A stretch of DNA of 64,000 nucleotides from Endomychus coccineus (Eukaryota; Arthropoda; Insecta; Coleoptera; Endomychidae), in NCBI GenBank assembly GCA_958510875.1, contig OY294067.1:107478921-107542920 (forward strand). Direction: 5' to 3'. Within the stretch, counting starts at the first letter, position 1. Every line of letters starts with the position of its first letter. The notes under the pieces were generated by a model. It had not been told where the DNA came from and made no database searches. It saw only the letters and a program-made list of their open reading frames with translations. This document shows, one piece after another, positions 45,413 through 56,559 of this stretch. Made by a program: the position numbers and the translations under genes.

Positions 45413-47335
45413 TACTGGGTCAAGAATCTTTATTTTTAATCGCCGTGCAATATCTTGCATGTGCCCCGCACTGACAGAAACGATATGTTTAAGATATAGA
45501 AGCACTAGAAATGTCTATCTGACAACAGTAAATGAAGAGCACTCATTGTTTCAGTCATCAAAGCTCGCTATATCAATTATTATGCTCTTCGCAGACGAAC
45601 TTTGAAGAGTATAATGCATTTACTCAAGCTATTTCTAAAATCGTGGAAAAAACTCTCAGAGCAAAATGCTTTTCTCATAGTATTTCTCATCGAATTTATA
45701 GCAGTTTGAAAAAATTAAATCAGATGTATGTCACGGAATGCTTGTCTACACGATAACTCCAAAACGGAAGGGCCTGTCATATTCTACTTTTCACAAAAGA
45801 TCGTTTGCTGTTCGGTTTCAAATGCTGCTGAGTCGTTTCGTAAGAAGAATCTTCACTCCAAAAAAAGACAAAGCGCATTGTTAAATGTATCACAGTTTCA
45901 GGCGGATATTTTGAGCAGTTGTTGTCAAAAAGACGTATTTTCATTCATTAATCTTTATTATTTTACTGTTTATCACAATTCTTGGTTATAAATAAACCTT
46001 TGAAAACGGTGAGAGACTTTAATTGAACTTTTTTGTGAAAAAAAAATTGAGAAATGAGGATGTGAAATCTAGGATGAGATATCTTGATGTGTGAAAAAGT
46101 CGTATCTATAACTATAACAAAACTGTACACATATTTCAATTCTTCGACCCAAAAAAACCTTATTCTCCAAAATTTTGCTTGGAGATTCACATTTATAAAG
46201 AAATAAATGGGAAAAAACTGAAATTATATCATAAATTTAACACCCTGTATCTCTCTAACTATCAACTTTTGGACTGAGTTAAATTTGGCTATATCACAAC
46301 ATCTTTACCTCAGAAATCTACTGGTTAATTTCGGCCCATTACCTCGGGACCATCCTGTACAGAATATATTGCTCTACCCAAAACTTCAACAACTCTTCGT
46401 GTCTAGATCCAACTCAACTGGAGGATACTTGGAGCGCTTCCTCAGCCAGAAGTGTGGGTTTTGCTTTTTTTTCTTCTTCTATGCATAGAAAATTCCAATG
46501 CAATGTGGAGCTGCTGCGAGTATTACTTGCTTCCCGTTCAGTAAAAGTGAAACACTCCTCCAGTTATCTCAGTCCTTGAGAAGATGAACCAATATTCCAG
46601 ACTTAATAAGGGCTTCCTTCGCTGCCTAAGATAAATAACAATAGCTTCTCTATTCTCTAAATTGAATGGAAGAAGCATGTCTAATAAGCTTCCTCCAGTG
46701 GACAAATACGCAAATTAACAGTGACGTCTAGACAAAATAATCGTTGCACTTATTGTATTGTTAGTTGGATAATCCTGTTAGTAGACCAATGTAGTTGGAT
46801 GTTATCTGCAACAATCTGCAAGTGGAACATAATTTGGTGAAACATTTGTATATGTTTATACTCAAAGCGTTATTTCAATCAATGCATATAACTAGTCAAT
46901 GCGTACATACATTCACTGATTCGCTTAGCTAAAGTGTTCACAAAAAATTTAATTCACACTTTTACCAGTCAATCTATAAATTGACTGACCCTGGCATAAG
47001 TATTGAATATAGGAAGAATGAGAAAAATTCTAATCTAAATTCATCTAATAACAATACGTATGTACCTCATGTACTTCAAAGCAGAAATCCGTAGGTCTGA
47101 GGTTATTGAAAGTGTATTTTTGTTAAATGCATTCTGTAGAATATATACTTCCAAGCGGCCTAAGGTTCATGAAAATGTATTTTTGTTACATACATCACAT
47201 AGCTCACGTTATTTCCCTGATTCTTCCTATAGTCAACACCCTTTCGCTACCAAGAATTTGTCAATGTATAGACTGATTAGTAAAAGCGTGAATTTCGTTT
47301 TTGTGAATACTTTAGTTGAGCAAATCAGTGACTAG
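45413..47335. other. Unassigned sequence with a dispersed repeat
   Basis: No gene. 45630-45775 is a diverged copy of 61985-62150. CACCCTGTATCTC at about 46231 and ACCATCCTGTACAGAATATA at about 46350 look like remnants of transposon ends. Confidence 0.4.
45630..45775 (+). repeat. Dispersed repeat shared with 61985-62150
   Basis: Both copies contain ATTTCTAAAATCG and end with CTTGTCTACACGATAA followed by CAAAAACGGAAGG-like sequence. Confidence 0.75.
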
Positions 47336-47770
47336 TTGGTGTATACATTGACTGAAATAAATGCTTTGACTGTAACATATATATCGAAAAAAGAATAGGT
47401 CCTGATATAGAGCCTTGTAGAATGCCTATGGTCACTTTCTTGACTGTGGAAAAGTTTCTACTGAATAATACAGATTGATAAAGATCTTCTAAGTTAGATT
47501 TTATCAATGACACATTACCATCTTTAAAGACATACTTAGTTTTAGATTGATATAAGAATGAAGGTACGAAAAAATTACCATGTTCAAAGCAATTTACAGT
47601 TGTTTCCGTAGAATGATGAATAAATAACATCAGTGGTAGATAGAATTTCACTTTTGATAGCACAATTTCTCTTCTACCTTCTTTGAAACTCGGTATACTT
47701 TTTGCCAATTTTAAGCATTTAGGAAATACATTTGCAAGAGTACATTCATTCTTTAGTTTTGTCAAAAGAG
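47336..47770 (-). pseudogene. LINE reverse transcriptase relic (CR1/Jockey-like)
   Basis: Open minus-strand frame of about 146 residues: LANVFPKCLKLAKSIPSFKEG matches the start of the LINE RT domain (FPxxWKxAKVIPLFKKG type), and GILQGSISGPILFSIYM matches the VPQGSVLGPLLF motif. The stretch between is collapsed and the FADD box is missing, so it is an internally deleted fossil. Confidence 0.82.
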
Positions 47771-47779
47771 CAACGATGT

Positions 47780-48330
47780 GATTTACATTTCTTTTAAAGA
47801 GCGTAATAGATAAACCAAAATAATCTAATCAGAAGACTATTTTTTAATTGTTTGATTATATCTCGAATTTCAAAATTTGTTACTTCGGAAAACTAGAATC
47901 TTGAATTTACATGAGGTATTTTTGTTACGTCTAATACATTATATTTGTTTGTATTTTTCATTTAACTCGATAGTTTTTGGGGAACGTTGATGGAAAAAGC
48001 ATTAAAGAAGTCTTTTGGAGTTTATATTGATAATTTATTGATTCTGAGAACAGTTCGTATTGATAATATTTCACATCGTTTCATTTTTTTCATTTACCTT
48101 TTTAATAATATTGTAATTGGCTGCTATTCTTGAAACGGATCTTCAGTTTATTTTCAGCTGTTTTTGGTTCATTCAATTTATTATATTTGTACATGTCACT
48201 TTTGTTATTTTTCCACTCATTCTTGTACCACTTCAGGCTGAAATCTCTTTTCTTTATTTCAATTTCAGGAAAAGCGATTTGGATAAATCTTTCAATATGT
48301 CCTATAATATTTCGAGACAACTATGAAAGG
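47780..48330 (-). pseudogene. LINE linker region between endonuclease and RT, relic
   Basis: Upstream of the RT relic on the same strand, pieces such as KNNKSDMYKYNKLNEPKTAENKLKI (about 48150-48230) and FEIRDIIKQLKNS (about 47850) are typical of the segment that joins endonuclease and RT in CR1/Jockey-like proteins. Several stops interrupt it. No endonuclease is seen beyond 48330. Confidence 0.65.
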
Positions 48331-48339
48331 ATCATCTAG

Positions 48340-49720
48340 ACTACATTTTATAGCGAATTCTATAAAAAGTATTGAATCTCTGATTTTTCACATCAGCTAT
48401 ATAAGAATCCAAAGCAGATAAAAAGAAACATTATCAAGACAGTGTTTCCTTCTTAAGCCTTACTTATTGTTTTATGAAAACCAAACAAGTTAATTAGATG
48501 TACTAAAAAACTGGCTTGTTCATCTTCTTTTTTATTGAGTTTGATTTTGGGATGCAATAACAGTAACTGAACTCAAAGGAGAACATATTATATTATCTCC
48601 AAGCGGCAATTCTGGGTTACCAGGTTATGTGTAACGTTAACTCAGCATAGAAAAGAACATGTATTACCTCAAGAGGCTATTATGGGTTAGTAGCTTATTT
48701 GTAAGCTTATTTTCAGATGCACTACCAATAACTGGACACATAAGAGAAGATACCTTATCTCCATCCGGTAATTCTAGGTTATTAGGTTAATTGTGAGTTT
48801 ATTTTTGGGACTCAATGGCGGAGAATGCTTAAGAAGGGCTGGCTGTAGCCTCAATGATTATTTTCCAATATCAAATGAATAATTGGAGATCGAAATTAGT
48901 GTTTTCGAAAAATTTGGAATTGATTTTGCAAAAGCGGTGTCAACAATCTTGTTGCCATAATAATAATATAGTTGAGTATAAATAATAAGTATAAATATTA
49001 TATTTAAGTTGAGAACTCTTCCTTCCAAAAATAAGCATATTACTTTCAAGAAGTTTTAGTTTCATTTAACAACTTTCATGAAACGATTTTGTTAACATTT
49101 TTGAAAACAGGTTCTCAATTATAAGCTTGTGGAGGTGTTTAGTTTGAATTAACACCCAGGCGGAATTTCTAGTAGTCAACTCGGTAAGTAATGGTCACTT
49201 TTTCAGATGCGGGGCCCAACTCGGATGTAACCGTTTTTTTCTTTGTTCTATTATAAAATATCTTTCGGAATCAATAACAATAATAATAAATTATCTCACT
49301 AATTGTTAATTGATCATTGATAAACAAAACTTCACTCAGAAATTAACTTTTTCGTTAATTCTACATTGGAAATTCCTCAAAGCTTCAACATATTTATTCC
49401 ATGATCCTTGTGTATCTTTATGTCAAATGTTTACGGCTATAAATGGATTATTAGATTATTATTATTGAAGTGCTTTACCTAATGCGTCTTTAAAGGACTT
49501 GGCAATAGTTAAAATTGATTCATAAACTATCAGTAAAATCAAGACTTAGTTACAGTACTTCTCAACTCCTTGAATGTTTGTTCGGTCAAAAGAGGTTAAA
49601 ATGTTCAGCCTGCTGGATACCCAATTATTACAGCAAATCTGAAAATTTCCAGTTTTTTTTGATATATACTTAATTTTTTGATTCCGCATAATGAGCTGTT
49701 TATTCTCGTACAAAACATAT
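48340..49720. other. Unassigned sequence
   Basis: No gene. Three loose repeats of a TTATCTCCAxxxGGxAATTCT-like segment lie at about 48590-48770, roughly 90 bp apart. Confidence 0.4.
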
Positions 49721-49970
49721 AGTCCAGTCAATAAGCCGGAAAATATGGAAAAGTTGGTAAACAGCTCGGATTTGAAAAATTTTTGATGCAATGGGTTCTG
49801 TGAACCCTCAAGATCATTCGTTACCACTAAAATCAGACCCCGAGGGCAATGGGCAATTTTGGGGGGTGTTTTCCCCCCGAAAGATGAGTCAAATTTTGGG
49901 GCAACTAAGAAAAATACACAAAAAGGTCCAGAGTGAAGGAATCGGCTCAAAAATATCAACTAAGGTGTTT
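49721..49970 (+). repeat. Left TIR, unique part
   Basis: Pairs with 52840-53090; a long open frame on its minus strand is not conserved in the other arm and is not a gene. Confidence 0.88.
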
Positions 49971-50450
49971 TTGGGGTCGCTGATCACGAATATGACATCT
50001 AAAAAGTCACCACATGCACCTGGGGCACAGAAAACCTGGTCATAAAGGTCATCTCCAGGAATTCAAGAAAATTTTCCATCTTAAAGTCTCCATATGTCCC
50101 ACTCGGGGGTTTTTTGGGGTCGCTGAGCACGGATAGGATGTCTAGAAATTCCTCACATGCACCTGGAGCACAGAACGACGACGTCGTGAAGGTCATCTCC
50201 AGGAATTCGACAAAATGTGCCATCCTAGAGTCTCCAAATTGGTCAGTCGGGGGTTTTCGGGGTCGCTGAGCACGAATATGATGTCTGGAGATTCCTCACA
50301 TGCACCTAGGGTACAGAAAACCTGGTCATAGAGGTCATCTCCAGGAATTCAACAAAATTTTACATCCTAGAGTCTCCAAATTTGTCACTCGGGGGTTTTC
50401 GGGGTCGCTGAGCACGAATATGATGTGTAGAAATTCTTCACATGCACTTG
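49971..50450 (+). repeat. 143-bp tandem repeat, left array
   Basis: About 3.4 units; GGTCGCTGA recurs at 49975, 50118, 50261 and 50403. Each unit has CACATGCACCTGG and GGTCATCTCCAGGAATTC. Confidence 0.92.
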
Positions 50451-50593
50451 ATATGAGTAATTTTTCTTTTCATCTATAGCATAAATTATATAGAAAGTGT
50501 TATAGTGGACCTTTTTTTTCCCTATATGCAATTCAATAAGATAATGGTTTTCGTGTAGAAAATTACTAAAAATTGTCCATATAATCATATACA

Positions 50594-50634
<41 letters not shown>

Positions 50635-50694
50635 GAACTGGATTCTCGGGTATTGATCCGCGTTGTGTGGTTTCGGTCCTCAAAAGGACCAATT

Positions 50695-50736
50695 TCACGA
50701 CGTTTCGGCAAAGTCGCATTTGCCATCTTCAGGTGA
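50695..50736 (-). ncRNA. Hammerhead ribozyme-like motif, cluster copy 1
   Basis: CTGAAGA, stem II GGCAAA/TTTGCC, GAAA, palindromic ACGT as stem III and GTC as the cleavage triplet. Stem I is TCAC/GTGA. One extra base precedes stem II. Confidence 0.62.
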
Positions 50737-50804
50737 TTCGACCGTAGAGTCTGGAAAATCTAGGCGAACTAGTTCGCCTAGATTTTCCAGACTCTACGGT
50801 CGAA

Positions 50805-50846
50805 TCACCTGAAGATGGCAAATGCGACTTTGCCGAAACGTCGTGA
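50805..50846 (+). ncRNA. Hammerhead ribozyme-like motif, cluster copy 2
   Basis: Exact inverted counterpart of copy 1 (CTGAAGA at 50809-50815). Confidence 0.62.
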
Positions 50847-50936
50847 AATTGGTCCTTTTGAGGACCGAAACCACACAACGCGGATCAATACCCGAGAATC
50901 CAGATCTACACATTACGTCCGCGAGAACCTAAGAAG

Positions 50937-51002
<66 letters not shown>

Positions 51003-51092
51003 CTTCTTAGGTTCTCGCGGACGTAATGTGTAGATCTGGATTCTCGGGTATTGATCCGCGTTGTGTGGTTTCGGTCCTCAAAAGGACCAATT

Positions 51093-51134
51093 TCACGACG
51101 TTTCGGCAAAGTCGCATTTGCCATCTTCAGGTGA
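51093..51134 (-). ncRNA. Hammerhead ribozyme-like motif, cluster copy 3
   Basis: Same sequence as copy 1 across the core. Confidence 0.62.
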
Positions 51135-51215
51135 TTCGACCGTAGAGTCTGGAAAATCTAGGCGAACTAGATATATATATATATATATGTATATATATAG
51201 GATTCTATATATTTA

Positions 51216-51319
<104 letters not shown>

Positions 51320-51353
51320 TTGAATTATTATAAAAAATCATATACTTATTTAA

Positions 51354-51556
51354 AAAATAATTGTAGTAGAATTTAGTAATTGCACCAATAGCGAACCATT
51401 AGAAATACCAGCAATCGTTACCGTAACAATTGGAACTGAAATAGAACATGAGCCAGAGACAGATTATTCGAATGATCCAAATTACGATTCTGACGACGAT
51501 GAACCACCAAGAAATGAACAAATATCGATTTCAGAAAATGATTCTGATTACTAATA
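51354..51556 (+). pseudogene. Acidic C-terminal reading-frame remnant, unknown protein
   Basis: Open frame of about 66 residues without ATG, preceded by a stop at 51351-51353. The last 40 residues are strongly acidic (EHEPETDYSNDPNYDSDDDEP and ENDSDY at the end). A TAA and an AATAAA-like AT-rich run follow, as at the 3' end of a gene. It may be the last exon or tail of a captured or transposon protein. I do not recognise the family. Confidence 0.35.
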
Positions 51557-51587
51557 AAATAAACAAATAAATAATAATTATAACTGG

Positions 51588-52165
51588 GTGTCCCAAAAGT
51601 CTGGAAACGGTTGAATATCTCGTAAACAAATAATCGGATCGCAAAGACAAGAAAAACACCTCTTTTTATTTTTAAAGATCAATTTAATGATGCTACTGAA
51701 AAACCACCCCCCACCCATGTAGGGGATGATGAGAGGGGTAGTTTTAAAATTTTAAATGGAAACACCTACTTTTTATTGCATTGTTGCATTCTTCATGAAA
51801 AACCGTGTTAGGATGTGTAATCAACCCTTTTTTCAACCATACTTAAGGGGTGAAAAAGAGGGCAGTTTTGTTTTTTTGCGAAAAAAATTTGTTTCCAATA
51901 ATTACCAAAACTACCCTTTTTTTCACCCCCTACGTGGGATTGAAAAAGGGGTTGATTGCACATCAAAACACGGTTTTCTTTATGGAAAATGACCAGCGTA
52001 CGAACAGTTTTTTTTCCACAAAATTACTAAAACTACCCTTTTTGCACCCCCTTATTGGGGTTGAAAAAAGGGTTGATTGCACATGAAAACACATTTTTCA
52101 TAGTGAATGCAACACCGTATGAAAACAAATTTTTTTCGCAAAAAATACAAAACTGCTTTTTTTTT
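51588..52165. repeat. Repeat-rich insert with about 95-bp units
   Basis: Starts with GGTGTCCCAAAAGTCTGG, a word seen at ends of insect transposons. It then has imperfect units built around CTACCCTTTTT..CACCCCCT and GTTGATTGCACATxAAAACAC (about 51810, 51905, 52000 and 52080), partly in opposite orientations. Confidence 0.6.
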
Positions 52166-52344
52166 CACTCCTTAGTTGAAAAAATATTTTTGAATAATTA
52201 CAATTTATGAAATAACTATTTCAATATTTTATTAAACTTATTTTGCACGAAGAAATTTATCCTATTGATTTGCATATGGGAAAAGAGAATAGGTTCACTA
52301 TAACACTTTTTAAATATATTTGCTATACATGAAAACAAAAATTG

Positions 52345-52835
52345 CATACATCAAGTGCATGTGAGGAATCTCTAGACATCATATTCGTGCTCAGGGACCC
52401 CGAAAACCCTCGAGTGACAGATTTGGAGACTATAGAATGTAAAATTTTGTCGAATTCCTGGTGATGACCTTCACCACATCGTAGTCCTGTGCCCCAGGTG
52501 CATGTGAAGAATTTGTAGACATCATATTCGTGCTCAGCGACCCCGAAAACCCCAGAGTGACAAATTTGGAGATTCTAGGATGGAAAGTTTTGTCGAATTC
52601 CTGGAGATGACCTTCACGACGTCGTCGTCCTGTACTCCAGGTGCATGTGAGGAATTTCTAGACAACATATTCATGCTGTGCGACCCCAAAAACCCCGAGT
52701 GAGACATTTGGCGACCTTAAGATGGAAAATTTTGTTGAATTTCTGGAGATGACTTTTATGACCAGGTTTTCTGTGCCCCAGGTGCATGTGGTGACTTTTT
52801 AGATGTCATATTCGTGATCAGCGACCCCAAACACC
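52345..52835 (-). repeat. 143-bp tandem repeat, right array
   Basis: Inverse of the left array, about 3.5 units; the GCGACCCC word or a variant recurs at 52395, 52538, 52681 and 52822. Confidence 0.92.
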
Positions 52836-52839
52836 TCCT

Positions 52840-53090
52840 GGTGGATATTTTCGAGCCGACTCCTTCGCTCTGGACCATTTTGTGAATTTTTTTTAGTTGC
52901 CTCAAAATTTGACTCATCTTTGGGGGGGAAAACACCAATCAAAATTGCCCATTGCCCCCGGGGTGTGATTTTAGTGGTAACGAATGATCTTGAGGGTTCA
53001 CAGAACCCATTGCGTCACAAATTTTCTAAATCCGAGCTGTTTCCCAACTTTTCCATATTACACAGTATTTCCCGGGTTATTGACTGGACT
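52840..53090 (-). repeat. Right TIR, unique part
   Basis: Inverse of 49721-49970, with small indels. Confidence 0.88.
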
Positions 53091-53750
53091 AATAAGTTCA
53101 AGAGATCAAATAAAACTGAAAGAGAAACTCTAATATGAACAATAATTCGACTGAATAGTTAAAAAGCTTACATTAACACTAGGTATATGTATACGATAAT
53201 GTAAATCCAATTCGGTTAGACCAGAATTATAACTGATGTCATACTCACTAGGAATTATTACTTTTCATATCACCTGATATATGTTGAAAAACGTGCTTTT
53301 TTGTTCTACCACAATACATTTTGAATAAGAAAGTTTGTAGTGAAGAAATGTATGCAATAATTTTCATATTGCATGAACTCGAACGTGGGTATGCGTATCT
53401 TATGAAATGGTGTGAACTCTCAAAATTAGACAATATTCTCAATGATATCATATAATATTCAAATCTGGTAGACCAGTCTAAACTTCCAATCTATATTTAC
53501 ATGTAGGTACCTTCATGTAATTCTATTAATGTTGTCAGTAACAACGGTTCAACCACCTGGGGGTACCTGAATATCGGTAGGCTCTCAAGTCTTAAAGTGA
53601 ATAACTCAATCTTCCCTCAACCAAAGAAGTTATGAATACGGTAAAGGGGACGATATTTTCTCCGAGGGTCGGCATTGTTAACTAATAAACGTTTTGTATA
53701 AACCAGTCCCTTGATATAAGTCACATGGTGGGAGAATCGTAAACATGCAC
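53091..53750. other. Unassigned sequence upstream of the exon candidate
   Basis: No repeats recognised; possibly unique host DNA. Confidence 0.4.
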
Positions 53751-53761
53751 GGTTATCTAGC

Positions 53762-53795
53762 TATATAAGGGCTCGGATTTTTGCGAAAGACATTC
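53762..53795 (+). promoter_or_regulatory. Core promoter candidate: TATA box and initiator
   Basis: TATATAAG at 53762-53769. An ACATTC initiator-like word has its A at 53792, 30 bases downstream of the first T, the usual insect spacing. Confidence 0.55.
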
Positions 53796-53851
53796 GTAGT
53801 CTTGTTGTGGTTGGTGATATTTGTTGAATATTGTTATTGTTATTAGAGAAG

Positions 53852-53937
53852 ATGGCCCTACGTGGGTCATCATTTCTGCTGTTATTGACGTCCAAAGATT
53901 TCTTACACGAAGCAACCGAAAATGAAGCATCTCTCAG
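53852..53937 (+). CDS. Candidate first coding exon of a secreted-protein gene
   Basis: ATG at 53852 in a strong context (GAAGATGG), 60 bases after the inferred start of transcription. The 28 codons begin MALRGSSFLLLLTS, a short basic start and hydrophobic run like a signal peptide, then turn acidic (HEATENEAS). The exon ends CAG followed by GTAAAT at 53938, a consensus splice donor, in phase 2. An acceptor-like TTTTTCCTTCAG ends at 54026 (89-bp intron). Joining there gives only seven more codons before TAA, so either the product is tiny or the real next exon lies further on. I do not recognise the gene; the case rests on signal spacing, not homology. Confidence 0.45.
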
Positions 53938-55700
53938 GTAAATGATTTTACTTTGAATTCGTTTTCAGAGGATTTTATAAATTACAATTATTATCATTTT
54001 ACACACTTTAAATATTTTTCCTTCAGACATAGGATTGAATTGAAATAAAATAGTTTGGGATCTCAAAATTAATTGAATAATGAATAGATATATTTATATG
54101 TCCAGAACAAAATAATTACAACATGATATCAGCTTCATGGTGGAGTTTTTCACTACAAGTTTTAAAATCTATCGATTTTTATAATTAAAATATGAATTCT
54201 AAAATTTGACATCAATCTCACAAAAGTTGAGATATTATGCTGTTATTTTAATGGATATTTTATTAACCTCTATTCTATATTCTCCAAAATAAATTAACGG
54301 CATCATAATCCTTCTCAGATATATTATTTTGATTCAGAACGAGAAACTGAATATTTTAATATTTGTTAATTATCATACAAATATTCAATGTGAAATGGCA
54401 CCTTTCAGTGTTAGTACCTATAACTTAAAATAGCTAAAAAATCAATTTCAGATGCAAAACTGGATATTCTATATATTCTATATTCAGTAGTGAAATAATA
54501 TAATTGATCGTCCCATTTGTGAAGTTTACTGTATATATCTGCTTTGAAGGCTGGGAAAGGATTGTGTAATGTTTTCAAAATCTTACGTAGACAGTGACTT
54601 AGCTCAAATTAAGAAGGTCAAATGCGCAATTTAAGATTGAAACAAAACCGTGGACTTGGATAAAAAACATACAAACAAACATTCTTCTTTACATAATATA
54701 ATTTGAGAAAGGTCTGAGATTAGGATTGTAAGATAATTTAAAATATATGTCCATATAACGCAAGGAATTATGTGTATATCCAGTGGACATTCAAATAAAA
54801 ATAATGGATGTCTATAGGAAATTATTTTAGTCCATACAGTGTTCCGTACATGTCCTCTGGGCTTACAAATAACACTACCTAGAACCCAGTGATGTACTTT
54901 TCAGGGATGTCCATTTGTGGACATTCTGATTATGTGCATACTGGGACTTCCCACGGATGTCCAAGATTTTGAAAACAATAGAAGGATGTCCATTCTTTGT
55001 CTATTCATAAAAATAAATATAACATAAAACAATACGGATTCTATATAAATACACATGAAAAACAAAGTCTTACATACTAATTGTTATATTTTGTTGTACA
55101 GTTTATATCTAGTATCCTTCCCATGCATCAGTCTGTTTAAATCAATGGTTCAGTCGTGAGAACATAAATCAGCCAACATTCAAAAATCCAATAAACTACG
55201 ACAAATATGTTTAATAGTTAAGTATGAAGGATAACACTCAAACTCTTAAATGCTTTCTTCACTCAAGTGTTTGCAAAAATTGTGTTACATTTCAATATTA
55301 GGGAAATTTATAGTTGTTATTAAACAGATTTAGAACAACTGATTGGAATAAAAATGGTTTCATGAATATCCACCACCAGACGCCAATGGGAAATTATTCA
55401 GCCTCAGTCCTATCGTAGCAAGTTCTCAAATGTACATCCACTGGATGATGATGGATAATGAAAAAAGACGTGTGGCACTCGGGGACTGCCGCGGTAAAAC
55501 TTATGCAATTTTATAATTATTTATTTATTTTTAATTTATGCAGTATTTTTTTTTCTTTGATATTAATTCAAGTTACACTTTTTGAGCGTGGTGACCGATA
55601 AGAAATCACATTTTTTTCTTTTATTGAATAAATGAGAAGTTAATATCGTTTAAAATATTTTTATTATCTTACAATACATCTAGGTTATTCAGGAATTTTT
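53938..55700. other. Unassigned sequence, possibly intronic
   Basis: No coding sequence recognised. At about 54780-55000 the words GGATGTCCA and GTGGACATTC recur several times, and similar words occur at 56700-57030; together they may mark a decayed element around 54.8-57.0 kb. Confidence 0.35.
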
Positions 55701-55704
55701 ATCA

Positions 55705-56246
55705 TTGAAACTATAGGCTTATGTTAACTGAAATAAGAAACATAAGTTTGAGACTTGATATCCTCTAAATATCTGGAAAACACCCGTCAATGGTGGTCCC
55801 ATATTTTGTTGTGGATTCTTGTGGATCATTATTCATTTCCAAATTCAATTTTTCCGAAAGAAAAGTTGTCAACCGCTCTGATTTTTTATCAGCGAAGTTG
55901 TTGAAATCGCCAGCCAAGATAAGTGGAAATTTATTACCATTTGTACCAAGTATTTTCGACCCTTCTTCAGTGTACTCCAGTAAAGTGCGATGAATAAAAT
56001 GCTCTACCTCGTCCAATTTTGGATTCGGAGAAATGTAAATTGCTACCGTGACTATGTGTAGGCCATTTCTAAGTTTGCATAAGCACCCACAAATATCTCC
56101 AACAAATGAGCGCCTAACATTAACATCGCTAACGTGTGCAATATTTATTTCAATATTCGGAGTCATAATATTAGTTACATTATTATTATTTTGGCAAATA
56201 GCTACCCCACCTTTTGGAACAGTATCTCGTTTGAATTAATAATAAT
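55705..56246 (-). pseudogene. EEP-family endonuclease fragment of a retroelement or Helentron-like element
   Basis: On the minus strand: VPKGGVAICQNN, then VTVAIYISPNP, PLILAGDFNNFADKKS and STTKYGTTIDG. The frame then shifts by one base and continues with VFSRYLEDI and, after a TAA, HKPIVS. The GDFN and TTID motifs and the closing HKPI are those of endonuclease/exonuclease/phosphatase nucleases carried by LINEs and by some Helitron relatives (Helentrons). The N-terminal half with the first catalytic residues is missing. No RT or helicase is nearby, so the host element is undecided. Confidence 0.72.
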
Positions 56247-56497
56247 AATAAAACACTTTATACACAAATTTTACGCGTACAGCTATTCACCAGCAACTGA
56301 TATTCACTGTTGTGCGAGCTTCGTACAGTCGTACCACGGTCGTATACACAGGTCTGGAAACTCGAGGTTCTTTTCTATGTGAGCAGTGAGTCGCTTACGA
56401 GTCGAATTTCGAGTAGTACCAAAAGACGCCGAAGAAACATAAAAGGCGTCACGTAAGAGTATCATCTTGATCTCTATGAAGAGTATTCTGTGACAAG

Positions 56498-56535
56498 CAT
56501 AGATAACTCTACTACCGGTAGTAGAGTTATCTATG
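56498..56535. repeat. Perfect 38-bp palindrome
   Basis: Two 19-base arms meet without spacer at CTACCGGTAG (centre between 56516 and 56517); every base pairs. Confidence 0.95.
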
Positions 56536-56559
56536 GTGACTTAGGATATTTCGTTACGC

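Noticed and set aside
49546..49959. 137-codon minus-strand open frame
   Set aside because: It lies mostly in the TIR of the 49.7-kb element and is not conserved in the other arm.
50815..51124. 72-codon open frames starting [19 protein letters not shown]
   Set aside because: They translate the hammerhead-like hairpins and TA run, and appear in both orientations because of the palindrome.
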